A stretch of 64,000 bases of DNA. Source: Paraburkholderia sp. D15 (GTDB taxonomy: Bacteria > Pseudomonadota > Gammaproteobacteria > Burkholderiales > Burkholderiaceae). Location of the stretch: the NCBI RefSeq assembly GCF_029910215.1, contig NZ_CP110396.1:2852001-2916000 (forward strand), in the 5' to 3' direction. The position numbers were made by a program, and so were the translations under genes. Position 1 is the stretch's first letter. Each line of letters begins with the position of its first letter. The notes under the pieces were generated by a model. It worked only from the letters and a program-made list of their open reading frames with translations. It was not told the DNA's origin and searched no databases. Shown here piece after piece: positions 1 to 8,171 of the stretch.

Positions 1-638
1 CAAACAGGCGAAATAATCCAGCGGACGCGATGCGCCGATAGACCGGCGCGAATGCATTCGCATGGACGACTGCTCGAAAAAACAATGGGAGACAACGCGA
101 CCGCGGCACGGACTACTGCCTCAAACCCAGCCAACTCACCGTCAGCAAACGTTTTCGTCTGACGAATTACGCCTGAACGCCGAGTGGTAATTTCTTCCGT
201 GCTGTTGCTCAAACCGGGGTAAAGCGTACCCGGAATGACCGTTTCAGCCTATAAGAAATAGTAATTTTCGGACAAAAAGTAAAAATCTTTCTAATATTCT
301 GGTGCATCGCAAAAATCCCTGCTTTCTCATGATGATATTAAGATTGGATTGTTGCGATCATTGGCGATTCGACCCCGGGAAAATTGATGATTCTGGAGTG
401 GGGTAATTTGAATGTGACAGGAATAAATTCCGCATGCACCGTTATCGGGCGTCTATTGCTTGCAATTGGATAACGATCGGAATGGAAAACTGCTGATCCT
501 GTCGCTGCGGCTTGCCGCGGGTGGCGTGGAAAACCCGAAAGGAAATGGCGGCGTGCTTCAGCGAGCGCGATGCGATGTCGATAGGAAACGACATCCTGAA
601 GTCACGGCAAAGGCGCGCGAGGAATGATTTTATTTATG
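1..638. other. Left-edge stretch with no recognisable gene
   Basis: I see no convincing coding region here. Codon use of the short open frames does not look like the high-GC third-position pattern of the neighbours. The part around positions 240-440 is distinctly AT-rich for this genome, which would fit a promoter or regulatory region, but no paired -35/-10 boxes stand out. It lies downstream of the minus-strand serine hydrolase operon, so any promoter here would serve something to the left of the window. Confidence 0.5.
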
Positions 639-666
639 CGTGGCCGGCATTGGCTGGCCGGCCACG
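639..666 (-). terminator. Hairpin downstream of the serine hydrolase operon
   Basis: A perfect 10-bp inverted repeat (arms 639-648 and 657-666, loop of 8 nt) lies about 75 nt beyond the stop of the minus-strand serine hydrolase gene. The minus-strand sequence after it is A/T-rich but has no long U run, so it may be a weak or Rho-assisted terminator or an RNA-stabilising 3' hairpin. Confidence 0.45.
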
Positions 667-740
667 AACGACATGGACGCATCAATTGAATCAGCGCGGT
701 AATAATGTAATGAGGCGCTGATTGACCGAATTCGTGCCAA

Positions 741-1925
741 TCATTTCATTGCCGCGATCGCTTCGAACAGCGCGAGGTTCAAAAATTTGACTGCGTCGTT
801 GGTCGGGTCCGGTTGCGACGAGAACTTGGCGATCACCGTCTCGCGCAATGGATCGACATACAGCCACTGACCATGAATACCAATCGCGAAGCAGGCGCCG
901 CTCGCATTGCCGACCTGATACCACTTGTTGCGATACCTGCCGTTCGGCAGCCAGGCCGAGAAGCTGCCCTGTCGCCACGCTTCGGCGCTGCCGCCGCAGC
1001 GCGTATCGTCGATCCAGGCCGCCGGAATCAGTCTGCGCTCGCCCACCATGCCGCCCAGACGGACCAGTTCGCCGATCCTCGCCAGATCGCGCACCGCCAT
1101 GCACAGGCCGCCGCCCGAGCGCGCGGTGCCTTCGATGTCCACCGTCACGCAGCCGTCGTGGCGCAACCCCAGCGGCTGCCACAAACGGGTCGCGGCGAAA
1201 TCGGCGTAGCGTTCGCCCGACGCGCGTTCGATCACGAGGCCCAGCACGTCGGAATTCGGCGAGCAATAGTGGAACGGGCCGCCGTGGTCGCCCGCGCCTT
1301 TCGTCAGCGAAGCCAGCAGCTCGATCACCGTCTGCCGCGGTTCGCCTTCGCGCGGCGGATCGAACTGGCCCGCGCGGCGATAGCGCGCGTACAGGCCGTC
1401 CGGATCGAGATAGTCCTCGTTGAAGTCGAGGCTGGTGCGCATGTCCAGCACGTGCTGCACGCGCGCATCGCCGAAAGCCGAACGTGCGAGTTCCGGCACG
1501 TAATGCGCAACCGGAGCGTCGGGGTCCAGCAGACCGTCACCGACCAGCATCCCGGCGAGCAGTCCCGCGACCGACTTGCTGGCCGAGAACATGATGTGCC
1601 GGGTTTGCAGCGTGAAATGCGGGGCGTGAAAATCCGCGACGAAACGTCCGGCGCGCATCACCGTGATCGCGTCGGTGGAGGTTTGGCGCAGCACGGACGC
1701 CACCGTGCGGCGTTCGCCGTCGAACGTGAATTCGTGTTGCGTCAGCGCGTCGGCGTCGGCCTTCGGTTCTTCGGCGAGACCGGACGTGGCGACGATACGC
1801 GCGGTCGGAATCAGTTCATGGACATGCCGGAAGGCCCAGACATTCCACGGCGCATCGCGCCAGTTGTCGTGCCGGACGGCGTCGCGGCGAAAGCCGTAAT
1901 CGTGTTCAAAACGTGATGGTGTCAT
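741..1925 (-). CDS. NylB-like serine hydrolase (class C beta-lactamase fold)
   Basis: 394 residues from the ATG at 1925, which has an AGGAG about 11 nt upstream. The beta-lactamase/6-aminohexanoate-dimer hydrolase fold is shown by the SxxK nucleophile motif (SASK, about residues 114-117) and a YxSxN motif (YCSPN, about 220-224). The N-terminal block with NVWAFRHVHELIPTA is typical of NylB-like proteins. Such enzymes cleave amide or ester bonds, often of small oligomers or D-amino-acid derivatives. No signal peptide is evident, so it probably acts in the cytosol on an imported substrate. It is the last gene of the minus-strand operon, 94 nt after the ABC ATPase stop. The substrate cannot be read from sequence; an esterase or D-aminopeptidase are alternatives. 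Confidence 0.8.
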   Translation of the reverse strand: MTPSRFEHDYGFRRDAVRHDNWRDAPWNVWAFRHVHELIPTARIVATSGLAEEPKADADALTQHEFTFDGERRTVASVLRQTSTDAITVMRAGRFVADFHAPHFTLQTRHIMFSASKSVAGLLAGMLVGDGLLDPDAPVAHYVPELARSAFGDARVQHVLDMRTSLDFNEDYLDPDGLYARYRRAGQFDPPREGEPRQTVIELLASLTKGAGDHGGPFHYCSPNSDVLGLVIERASGERYADFAATRLWQPLGLRHDGCVTVDIEGTARSGGGLCMAVRDLARIGELVRLGGMVGERRLIPAAWIDDTRCGGSAEAWRQGSFSAWLPNGRYRNKWYQVGNASGACFAIGIHGQWLYVDPLRETVIAKFSSQPDPTNDAVKFLNLALFEAIAAMK

Positions 1926-2019
1926 CTTGACGGCGCACTCCTGTGGCGGGCGGTCGTAAGTCGCGAAAGTATCAACGGAGGTATCGACGAAGGTATCGCT
2001 GAAGATACCCGCGCAGAGT

Positions 2020-2748
2020 TCAATGAACGTGTTGCAGGAATTCGCGGAAGCGCTCGCCGGGCGGCGCCGACAGCATCTCCACGGGACGCCCGTCATGAAC
2101 GACGCGGCCGCCTTCCATGAACAGCAGGCGCGAACCCACGCGCTGCGCGAAGCCCATTTCGTGCGTCACCACGACCATCGTCATGCCTTCGCCGGCGAGC
2201 GTCTGCATGACCTTGAGAACTTCCTGGCGCAATTCGGGGTCGAGCGCCGAGGTCGGTTCGTCGAACAGCATCAGCTTCGGCTGCACGGCAAGGGCGCGTG
2301 CAATCGCCACGCGCTGCTGCTGGCCGCCGGAAAGCTGCGAAGGGTAGTGCTGCATGCGCTCCGACAAACCGACCTTCTGCAGCAGCGCGGCGGCGATCTC
2401 GCGCGCTTCCGCCTTGCTGCGGCCGCGCGCGCGGATCGGGCCGAACATCACGTTCTGCATCGCGGTCAGGTTGGGGAACAGGTTGAACTGCTGGAACACC
2501 ATGCCGGCTTCGAGGCGGATTCGCCGGATGTCGCGCGCCGGGCCCTGCACGCTGATGCCGTCGACGCGCAGGTCGCCGGAGCTGATGGTTTCGAGACCGT
2601 TGATACAACGCAGCATCGTCGATTTGCCCGAACCCGACGGGCCGACGATCACCGCGACCTCGCCCGGCTCGATCGTCAGATCGAGCGGTTGCAGCACGAC
2701 GTGCGGGCCGAAACGCTTCGAGGTTTGCTGGAATTCGATCATGCTCAT
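2020..2748 (-). CDS. Polar amino acid ABC transporter, ATP-binding protein
   Basis: 242-residue ATPase of the HisP/GlnQ family that energises an amino-acid-type importer. Walker A (GPSGSGKST, about residue 37), the signature LSGGQQQR (about 136) and Walker B ending LFDEPTSALDPE (about 158) are all intact, followed by the VVTHEMGFA switch region. The start at 2748 overlaps the permease stop as ATGA, implying translational coupling. A second ATG two codons inside is possible. The product sits at the inner face of the cytoplasmic membrane with the neighbouring permease, presumably as a dimer. Confidence 0.93.
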   Translation of the reverse strand: MSMIEFQQTSKRFGPHVVLQPLDLTIEPGEVAVIVGPSGSGKSTMLRCINGLETISSGDLRVDGISVQGPARDIRRIRLEAGMVFQQFNLFPNLTAMQNVMFGPIRARGRSKAEAREIAAALLQKVGLSERMQHYPSQLSGGQQQRVAIARALAVQPKLMLFDEPTSALDPELRQEVLKVMQTLAGEGMTMVVVTHEMGFAQRVGSRLLFMEGGRVVHDGRPVEMLSAPPGERFREFLQHVH

Positions 2749-3401
2749 GGCAACCGTACTCTCCGTTCGAGCACTCGCAGACTCAGCGCGAGCAGGCTGA
2801 TCACGAGCAGATAGATAACCGCCACCGCGGTCCAGATTTCCACGGCCCGGAAGTTCTCGGCCATGATTTCCTGACCGCGGCGGGTCAGTTCGCCGACGCC
2901 GATCACGAGAAAGATCGACGTGTCCTTGACGAGGTTGACGAACTGGTTGCCCATGGCCGGCAACGCGCGCCGGAACGCGATGGGTGCGATCACATGGGCG
3001 AGCACCTTGTGAAACGGCAGGCCCATCGCCAGTCCGGCTTCGCGCAGTCCATTCGGCACGCCGTCGAGCGCGCCGCGGATGATCTCCGCGTTGTAGGCGC
3101 CCGAATTGACGATCAGCGTGATGATCGCGGCGCTGGTCGCGCTGATGCGGATGTTCATCATGATCGGCAGCGCGAAATAGACGAACATCACCTGGACCAC
3201 GATCGGCGTGCCGCGAATCAAGGCCACGTACGCTTGCGCCGGGAACATCGCGAAGCGGCTGCCGTAGGTCAGCGTCACGCCGGTCAGGATGCCGAGCACG
3301 ACGCCGCCCGCGAGGCCGGCCAGCGCGATCAGCAGCGTCAGCCGGAGACCTTGCAGCAGATCCGGTAGCGCGGCGGTGACTGCCGCCCAATCGAAACTCA
3401 T
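2745..3401 (-). CDS. Polar amino acid ABC transporter, permease protein
   Basis: 218-residue inner-membrane protein of the HisM/GlnP family with about five hydrophobic segments. The conserved cytoplasmic loop that docks with the ATPase is visible (about residues 120-150, GLREAGLAMG...), and the early segment after LLQGLRLTL matches the family start. The ATG at 3401 overlaps the binding-protein stop by ATGA, which favours it over an ATG seven codons upstream. Only one permease gene is present, so the channel is probably a homodimer. The substrate class, a polar amino acid or derivative, is inferred from family only. Confidence 0.92.
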   Translation of the reverse strand: MSFDWAAVTAALPDLLQGLRLTLLIALAGLAGGVVLGILTGVTLTYGSRFAMFPAQAYVALIRGTPIVVQVMFVYFALPIMMNIRISATSAAIITLIVNSGAYNAEIIRGALDGVPNGLREAGLAMGLPFHKVLAHVIAPIAFRRALPAMGNQFVNLVKDTSIFLVIGVGELTRRGQEIMAENFRAVEIWTAVAVIYLLVISLLALSLRVLERRVRLP

Positions 3402-4150
3402 GCCGATGCCTCGCCGAACCATTTCCGGTTGAGCGCCGCGAGGCGGCCGTCGGCCTTCATGGCGGCCAGCTGCACGTTGGCCGCGGCGACCAGCGGACTG
3501 CCTTTCTGAAAGCCCATGCCGACATCGAGCCCTTCGAGCGGCGGCTGCACCACGCGGACCTTGCCCTTGCCTGCGGTGTTCGCGTAGTAGAGCAGTTGCG
3601 GCTTGTCGTACACGACAGCGTCGGTACGGCCCGCTTCCAGCGCCAGCAGGGCGTTGTTGATACTCGGCAACTGGTCGAGCGTCGCGTCCTTGACGTGGTC
3701 CTTGATATAGCCGACCGCGACCGTGCCGGTCTCCGTGCCGATATGCTTGCCGGCGAGATCGGCCGGCGAGTGGATGCTGGTGTTGTCGGCGCGGGTCAGC
3801 GCGATCAGACCGCTCTTGTAATAGGGCGTCGAGAAATCGATCACCTGCTGACGCTCCGGCTTGATGAACAGCTGCGAGACGATCACGTCGATGTTATGGG
3901 TTTGCAGCGCGGGGATCAGTGCGCCGAATTCCATCGGCTGGAGGCGCCATTTGCGGTTCAGTCCTTTCGCGACTTCGCTCCAGACTTCGACGTCGAAACC
4001 GGAATACGTATCGCCCTGCTTGAAGGCGAACGGCGGCGCGCCCACGTTGGAGCCGACGACGAGTTCGGCATCGGCCGCGAACACGGAACGGGACAACAGG
4101 ACGGCGGGTCCGGCGGCGAGGCCGAGTTGCAGCAGTTGACGACGATTCAT
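3398..4150 (-). CDS. Amino-acid-type ABC transporter substrate-binding protein
   Basis: 250-residue periplasmic binding protein of family 3 (SBP_bac_3). The N-terminus MNRRQLLQLGLAAG has a twin-arginine-like pair and a hydrophobic core, with probable cleavage after SVFA (about residue 25). The mature part begins with the usual ELVVGSNVGAPPF strand. The start at 4150 has a strong GGAGG 5 nt upstream; an ATG four codons further upstream is less well placed. It delivers substrate to the two following genes. An 81-nt gap separates it from the RidA-like gene, room for an extra ribosome-loading site since binding proteins are needed in excess. Confidence 0.92.
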   Translation of the reverse strand: MNRRQLLQLGLAAGPAVLLSRSVFAADAELVVGSNVGAPPFAFKQGDTYSGFDVEVWSEVAKGLNRKWRLQPMEFGALIPALQTHNIDVIVSQLFIKPERQQVIDFSTPYYKSGLIALTRADNTSIHSPADLAGKHIGTETGTVAVGYIKDHVKDATLDQLPSINNALLALEAGRTDAVVYDKPQLLYYANTAGKGKVRVVQPPLEGLDVGMGFQKGSPLVAAANVQLAAMKADGRLAALNRKWFGEASA

Positions 4151-4231
4151 GGTTTCCTCCAAGGGTGAGTGAGTGCGCCGGAGCGGCCGTTCGCGCGGCG
4201 GTCCGGCGTTTCGTTTTGTTATGAAACTGCG

Positions 4232-4849
4232 CTAGGTCGTGCTCGTGGTCGTGCCAGCGGTCGCGCTTTCAGTCGCGCTTTCAGTCGCACTTTCAGTCGC
4301 ACTTTCAGTCGAGCTTGCAGCGGTGCCGGCGGTCGCGTTCACATCAGGCCGCGCGCTCAGCGCGACGGTGAGTTCGATTTCGAGCAGACCATTGCCCGGC
4401 AGGCTCGCGACGCCGAGCGCCGAGCGTGCATGACGGCCGGCGTCGCCGAAAATCTCGTGCAGGAGCGACGACGCGTCGTCCAGCACCTGACTGTGATGCG
4501 CGAAGCCGGGCACGGCATTGACGAAGCCGCGTAGAAACAGCACGCGATCGACGGCCATCGTGGCTGGCAGCGCGGCGTCGAGCGCACTCAACGCGCGCAG
4601 CACGCAGGTGCGCGCGGCGAGCTGGATCACGTCGGGCGGCGTCGCGTGATCGACGGGGCCGGCGACGACCTGATCGCCGATGCGGCTCACCTGGCCGCTG
4701 ACATAGGCGATGCCGCCATGAACGACCACGCCCGTGTAGGCGCCTCGCGGCGCGGGTGAGGGCGGCAGCGTCATGCCGAGTTGCGCGACCCGCGCGGCGA
4801 TCGACGTGTTCGCTGTGGCCGCTGTGGCCGATGGAGCCGATGCGGTCAT
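4232..4849 (-). CDS. RidA-family (YjgF/YER057c) enamine/imine deaminase with repeat tail
   Basis: 205 residues. The Rid fold runs to about residue 160. The conserved arginine needed for imine hydrolysis is present in HARSALGVASLP, followed by the LLEIELT strand. Active Rid proteins hydrolyse reactive enamine/imine intermediates to keto acids plus ammonium. The ATG at 4849 overlaps the PhzF stop as ATGA. The last 40 or so residues are a Ser/Thr/Glu/Ala tail with four ESAT units encoded by a 12-bp tandem repeat, which is not part of the family. The tail is probably disordered. Confidence 0.85.
   Translation of the reverse strand: MTASAPSATAATANTSIAARVAQLGMTLPPSPAPRGAYTGVVVHGGIAYVSGQVSRIGDQVVAGPVDHATPPDVIQLAARTCVLRALSALDAALPATMAVDRVLFLRGFVNAVPGFAHHSQVLDDASSLLHEIFGDAGRHARSALGVASLPGNGLLEIELTVALSARPDVNATAGTAASSTESATESATESATESATAGTTTSTT
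4261..4320. repeat. 12-bp tandem repeat in the RidA-like C-terminus
   Basis: Five adjacent 12-bp units: two identical (4261-4284), two differing by one base (4285-4308) and a degenerate fifth. They encode ESAT repeats in the minus-strand RidA-like gene. The unit length is a multiple of three, so copy-number change alters tail length without frameshift. Confidence 0.9.
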
Positions 4850-5745
4850 GACGGCGCCCCGATCCGCGCTTCGAAACAAACCGGGCCGCCGAGCCAGCAG
4901 CCGTCCACGCGGCCGGACTCGATGCTGAAGCGCACCGAGATCTGCGACGGGCGTTGCATCGCGCGTCCCTGTCTGACGGTGATGCTGCGCGACGACGCTT
5001 CCACCATGCCGTTGGCCAGCAGGCCGAAGCACAGCGCGGAGGCCGCGATGCCGGTGGCCGCGTCTTCCGGATAGCCCGACGCGCGCGGGAACTGCCGCGC
5101 GTCGAAGATCTGCCGGCCGGCGTCGAAGGTCGCGTAGGGATAGAGGCCGGTGGAGCCGATCCGCTCGCACACCGCTTCGATCCTGTCGAAGCGGGGCTGC
5201 AGGGCGTCGAGTATCGCGGGGCTGGCGAGCGGAATCAGCGTTTTGACGCGGCTGGTGCTGGCGTTCTGAATCGGCAGGGGCGCGAGTTGCGCGGCGCCGA
5301 TACCGAGCGCATCAAGGATCGCATCGCGGTGTTGTTCCGGCAGCGGCAAGGGTTCGACAAGGCCGACGGGTTGAGAGATTTCTACAGCCGCGTCGGCGCC
5401 GCCAAAGCCGTCGATCCGGACGGCGACTTCGCCGCTACGGGTTTGTACGGTGAGCCGGTCCTGCGTCAGGCATCCGTTCTGATGCAGCAGCCAGACCGCG
5501 CCGACCGTCGCGTGGCCGCACATCGACATTTCGTGGTTCGGGACCCAGAAGCGGAATTCGTAATCGCAGCGGGAACCGGCGGGGGCGGGCAGCACGAAGC
5601 CGCTTTCGTGTCCGTAGCGTTGCGCGACGGCTTGCATGTCGGCATCGGACATGCCGGCGGCGTCGACCACGATGGGCGCCGGATTGCCGCCGCCGGGGCC
5701 GGCTGAGAACACGCTGACGAGTTCGGCTTGATGACGCAAGGACAT
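4846..5745 (-). CDS. PhzF-family isomerase/epimerase
   Basis: About 299 residues with the diaminopimelate-epimerase-like fold of PhzF proteins. The opening strand with GGGNPAPIVVDA, the HESGFVLP motif carrying the likely catalytic glutamate, CGHATVGAV, and EDAATGIAASAL in the second half are all family hallmarks. PhzF itself isomerises dihydro-hydroxyanthranilate, but most relatives have unknown substrates. Together with a RidA protein it suggests processing of an unsaturated or imino amino acid. The start at 5745 is chosen because it lies just before the family N-terminus; an in-frame ATG at 5784 is possible. Its stop overlaps the RidA-like start. Confidence 0.87.
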   Translation of the reverse strand: MSLRHQAELVSVFSAGPGGGNPAPIVVDAAGMSDADMQAVAQRYGHESGFVLPAPAGSRCDYEFRFWVPNHEMSMCGHATVGAVWLLHQNGCLTQDRLTVQTRSGEVAVRIDGFGGADAAVEISQPVGLVEPLPLPEQHRDAILDALGIGAAQLAPLPIQNASTSRVKTLIPLASPAILDALQPRFDRIEAVCERIGSTGLYPYATFDAGRQIFDARQFPRASGYPEDAATGIAASALCFGLLANGMVEASSRSITVRQGRAMQRPSQISVRFSIESGRVDGCWLGGPVCFEARIGAPS

Positions 5746-5832
5746 AACGGTGTGAGCCCCGCCGACCGGGGGATGTGTTTCCATCCGGTCAGATTACGGG
5801 GATCGACGCCGCGCCGCGCGGCCGCGCGGGCC

Positions 5833-6708
5833 TTACCTTTTGACCGAACGGGCCATGCTGTCGCGCAGCTCGGAAGGCGAATGGCCGCCGATGCGGCGCA
5901 TCGCGCGGGCCAGCGCCGCGCCGCTTTCGAAGCCGACGCGAAACGCCACCTCGCCGATCGGCAGATCGGTTTCGGCGAGCAGGCGGCAGGCGTTGTCATA
6001 GCGCGCGCGTTGCTGGAATTCGCCGATCGAGATGCCCTTGCCTTCGCGGAACAGACGCGTGATGTGGCGCCGGGAAATGCCGAAGCGCGCTTCCAGCGTG
6101 TCGAGCGGTATCTCCTGGTCGGCGTTGCGGGTCACGAAGGCTTCGAGGTCGGCGACCAGCGCCATGCCGTGTTCGCGCGGCGAGGTGCCCGGCTCGGTTT
6201 TGCCGGCGATCACTTCGCCGATGCACTGCATCAGCAGCGCCGAGGACAGCGCCTGGCGGGTGGCCATGGCGCCGTAGCCGTTCATATCGTTGCGCAGCGA
6301 CAGTTCCTGCAGGGTACGGATTGCCGCGGTGCGGCGCACCAGAATCGGCGTGCGCGTGCGGCGGCGGAATTCGCTGAGCGAGCCGACGCCGGTGTCGAGC
6401 TGGTGCAGGGCGTCGCTCGTCACGTAGACGGCCACGTGCGTGTGCGTCGCGCAGCCGGCGCGGGTTTGATGGGCGCGGCCCGAGGGGACCACCGCGAAGC
6501 GGTCCTGCGACAGCCAGGTGCCCGCGCGGCGGTCTTCGTGGCGCAGTTCGACAGCGCCGTGGCTCGGCAGGATAAACATCAGACAGTCGTGCCAGTGCCA
6601 GGGCATCGCGTAGGTGCCGCTGCCGGTGAGCGTCGCGTGTCCCGCGTCGGCGGCGACCAGCAGGGACTTGTCGGCGGGTTCGCAGAGTTGGTTGAAGGGT
6701 CGTAGCAT
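5833..6708 (-). CDS. AraC-family transcriptional regulator with cupin-like sensor
   Basis: 291 residues. The first part has the WHWHDCLMFILP cupin motif of small-molecule-sensing AraC proteins. The C-terminal 100 residues carry two helix-turn-helix motifs (LEARFGISRRHITRLFREG and the GEVAFRVGFESGAALARAMRR region). The start at 6708 has GGAG about 11 nt upstream and was preferred over the longer frame to 6768. It is first of the minus-strand gene string and is the likely activator of the PhzF-RidA-ABC-hydrolase operon. The effector is unknown. Confidence 0.88.
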   Translation of the reverse strand: MLRPFNQLCEPADKSLLVAADAGHATLTGSGTYAMPWHWHDCLMFILPSHGAVELRHEDRRAGTWLSQDRFAVVPSGRAHQTRAGCATHTHVAVYVTSDALHQLDTGVGSLSEFRRRTRTPILVRRTAAIRTLQELSLRNDMNGYGAMATRQALSSALLMQCIGEVIAGKTEPGTSPREHGMALVADLEAFVTRNADQEIPLDTLEARFGISRRHITRLFREGKGISIGEFQQRARYDNACRLLAETDLPIGEVAFRVGFESGAALARAMRRIGGHSPSELRDSMARSVKR

Positions 6709-7039
6709 GGCGAGGCTCCATGCGGTTGCGGATGAGCGCGAACCGAAAAGCAGAGCATAGCAGCGCAAAAAAGGTTCGATTGAATAGGGGCGTCAGAAAA
6801 GGGCGTCAGAATTTCAACCGGGCCGAACCGCATGCATGGAAGGTGGGCTGAGTTCAACTTACGTTTGGAAGTGATACTAATTTTTCGGGGAGGCGTACCT
6901 GCGGCTTCGCGTTCGCACGCCGAATCGCGGACTTGACAACAAAATGTTAGTTGTTCATGCGTGTTGTTTCGGATACACTTTGTCAAGCGTTCGGACGAAG
7001 CGCATCCGAATCCATTACATGCAAATTCGATGTTGGAAG
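6709..7039. other. Intergenic region between AraC regulator and toxin gene
   Basis: 331 nt without a gene. The left part is the upstream region of the minus-strand AraC gene. The right part, from about 6930, carries the toxin-antitoxin promoter and its inverted repeat. GC content drops here compared with the flanks. Confidence 0.6.
6932..6987 (+). promoter_or_regulatory. Promoter and inverted-repeat operator of the toxin-antitoxin pair
   Basis: A sigma-70-like promoter is visible: TTGTTC at 6951-6956, a 17-nt spacer, TACACT at 6974-6979. It is bracketed by a perfect 8-bp inverted repeat, CTTGACAA at 6932-6939 and TTGTCAAG at 6980-6987. This fits autorepression by the DNA-binding antitoxin, alone or with toxin. 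The right arm lies about 50 nt before the toxin start. Confidence 0.6.
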
Positions 7040-7348
7040 ATGAACACAATAAATCAGACCGACGAATTCCGGGCGTGGCTTCTAGGTATCCAGGATGCAA
7101 CGCTGAAGGGCGCGATCGTTGCTCGTATCAACCGCGCTCAGCACGGACTGTTTGGTGATTGTCATGATGTCGGCGACGGTGTTTGGGAGATGCGAATTCA
7201 TTTGGGAGCCGGTACTCGTCTCTACTACGTGCGAGATGGATTGACGGTCTACCTGCTGCTTGATGGAGGCGGCAAGAACGGTCAGAACGCTGACATCGCT
7301 GCGGCAAAGACGCTGTGGAGCAAAATCAGGAAGGAGCGAAAGCAATGA
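7040..7348 (+). CDS. RelE/HigB-type toxin of an addiction module
   Basis: 102 residues, the usual size for the family annotated as addiction module killer protein (HigB-like RelE fold). The C-terminal strand pattern GAGTRLYYV, VYLLLDGGGKNGQ, DIAAAKTLW is diagnostic. RelE-fold toxins cleave mRNA at the ribosome and inhibit growth. The ATG at 7040 is preceded by GGAAG and fits the family N-terminus; a longer frame from 6944 would run across the promoter. Toxin-first order with a 4-nt overlap to the antitoxin is typical of higBA modules. Lower GC than the surroundings suggests horizontal arrival. Confidence 0.9.
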   Translation: MNTINQTDEFRAWLLGIQDATLKGAIVARINRAQHGLFGDCHDVGDGVWEMRIHLGAGTRLYYVRDGLTVYLLLDGGGKNGQNADIAAAKTLWSKIRKERKQ

Positions 7349-7761
7349 GCCAAACTAACATTACCCCGTTTGACGCTGCGGAATACCTCGACAGCGAAGA
7401 AGCGATCGCTGCGTATCTGAACGATGCGTTCGAATCTGGGAACGATGAAGTGATGCTTGCCGCGCTTCGAGACGTTGCCAAAGCTAGAGGCATGACAAGA
7501 GTAGCGGCTGACGCCGGCGTCCAGCGAGAAAGCCTCTATAAATCATTGGCAGACGGTGCAAAACCGCGGTTTGACACGGTAGTTAAACTGGTTGGGGCGC
7601 TTGGAGTCAGGTTGACGGTCGCGACGGTTCCAACTGCCGTAGCGGTGTTAGACCCACAACCTGCCAAAGCTGAACGAGCGCCGAAAGGCGTGAAACGAGC
7701 AGCATCAGGACGAAAGACTACGACAAAAGCTGCACGGACAGAAAAAACTGCCCACGCATGA
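7345..7761 (+). CDS. HigA-type antitoxin with basic C-terminal extension
   Basis: 138 residues. The core (about residues 1-100) contains a helix-turn-helix of the addiction-module antidote family: GMTRVAADAGVQRESLYKSL, then FDTVVKLVGALGVRLTV. It should neutralise the upstream toxin and repress the shared promoter. The start at 7345 overlaps the toxin stop (ATGA) and has AAGGAG 8 nt upstream. An unusual tail of about 35 residues rich in Lys, Arg, Ala and Thr follows the fold and may add non-specific DNA affinity. Confidence 0.9.
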   Translation: MSQTNITPFDAAEYLDSEEAIAAYLNDAFESGNDEVMLAALRDVAKARGMTRVAADAGVQRESLYKSLADGAKPRFDTVVKLVGALGVRLTVATVPTAVAVLDPQPAKAERAPKGVKRAASGRKTTTKAARTEKTAHA

Positions 7762-8171
7762 AGCTTGTCGATGTATGTGACGAGCCGGGGCTCCAGGAGA
7801 GCCCTCGCTACTCGATAGCCTGGCGAACGAGATGGACGGCGTGGTGAGATCCTCATCCCACATCTTCGCGATGCTGCTTAAAGAGGGAGTGGTCTGTCTC
7901 GGGACCGCGCGGCCCCAGCAGCGTTTTTAGAGCCGCTTGCGCAACGAAGTCTCACGCGACCTCCCGCTTCCCGATCCACTTTTGTTATCACCCCCTCCAA
8001 TACTCGGATTGTTGGCGCATCACCGCGCTCGTATATTGGCTCGACAGCAGGCAGCCGTACCAGATGGAGAGCAGCGCGGCACGCTGCGAACGTCAGGACA
8101 GGCCGCCGGCACCCCAGCCATCTATAACGACATGACGGCGCGCCGACACGGCCTGCCGCAGGAGCACGGCG
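7762..8171. other. Gap between antitoxin and L-rhamnose cluster
   Basis: 410 nt with no supported gene. Open frames here on both strands are shadows or random. Its right third holds the promoter of the first rhamnose transcription unit. I looked for remains of a hydrolase or aldolase that would complete the rhamnose pathway and saw none. Confidence 0.6.
8009..8037 (+). promoter_or_regulatory. Sigma-70-like promoter of the first rhamnose unit
   Basis: TTGTTG at 8009-8014, a 17-nt spacer and TATATT at 8032-8037, about 135 nt before the SDR start. The sequence CGGATTG overlapping the -35 box, and GCATCA in the spacer (8017-8022), recur at the promoter of the second rhamnose unit (13641-13668), suggesting a shared regulator. 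Confidence 0.55.

Noticed and set aside
512-721. Small plus-strand frame near the left edge
   Set aside because: No ribosome-binding site or family likeness, and it covers a hairpin likely to be the end of the serine hydrolase operon.
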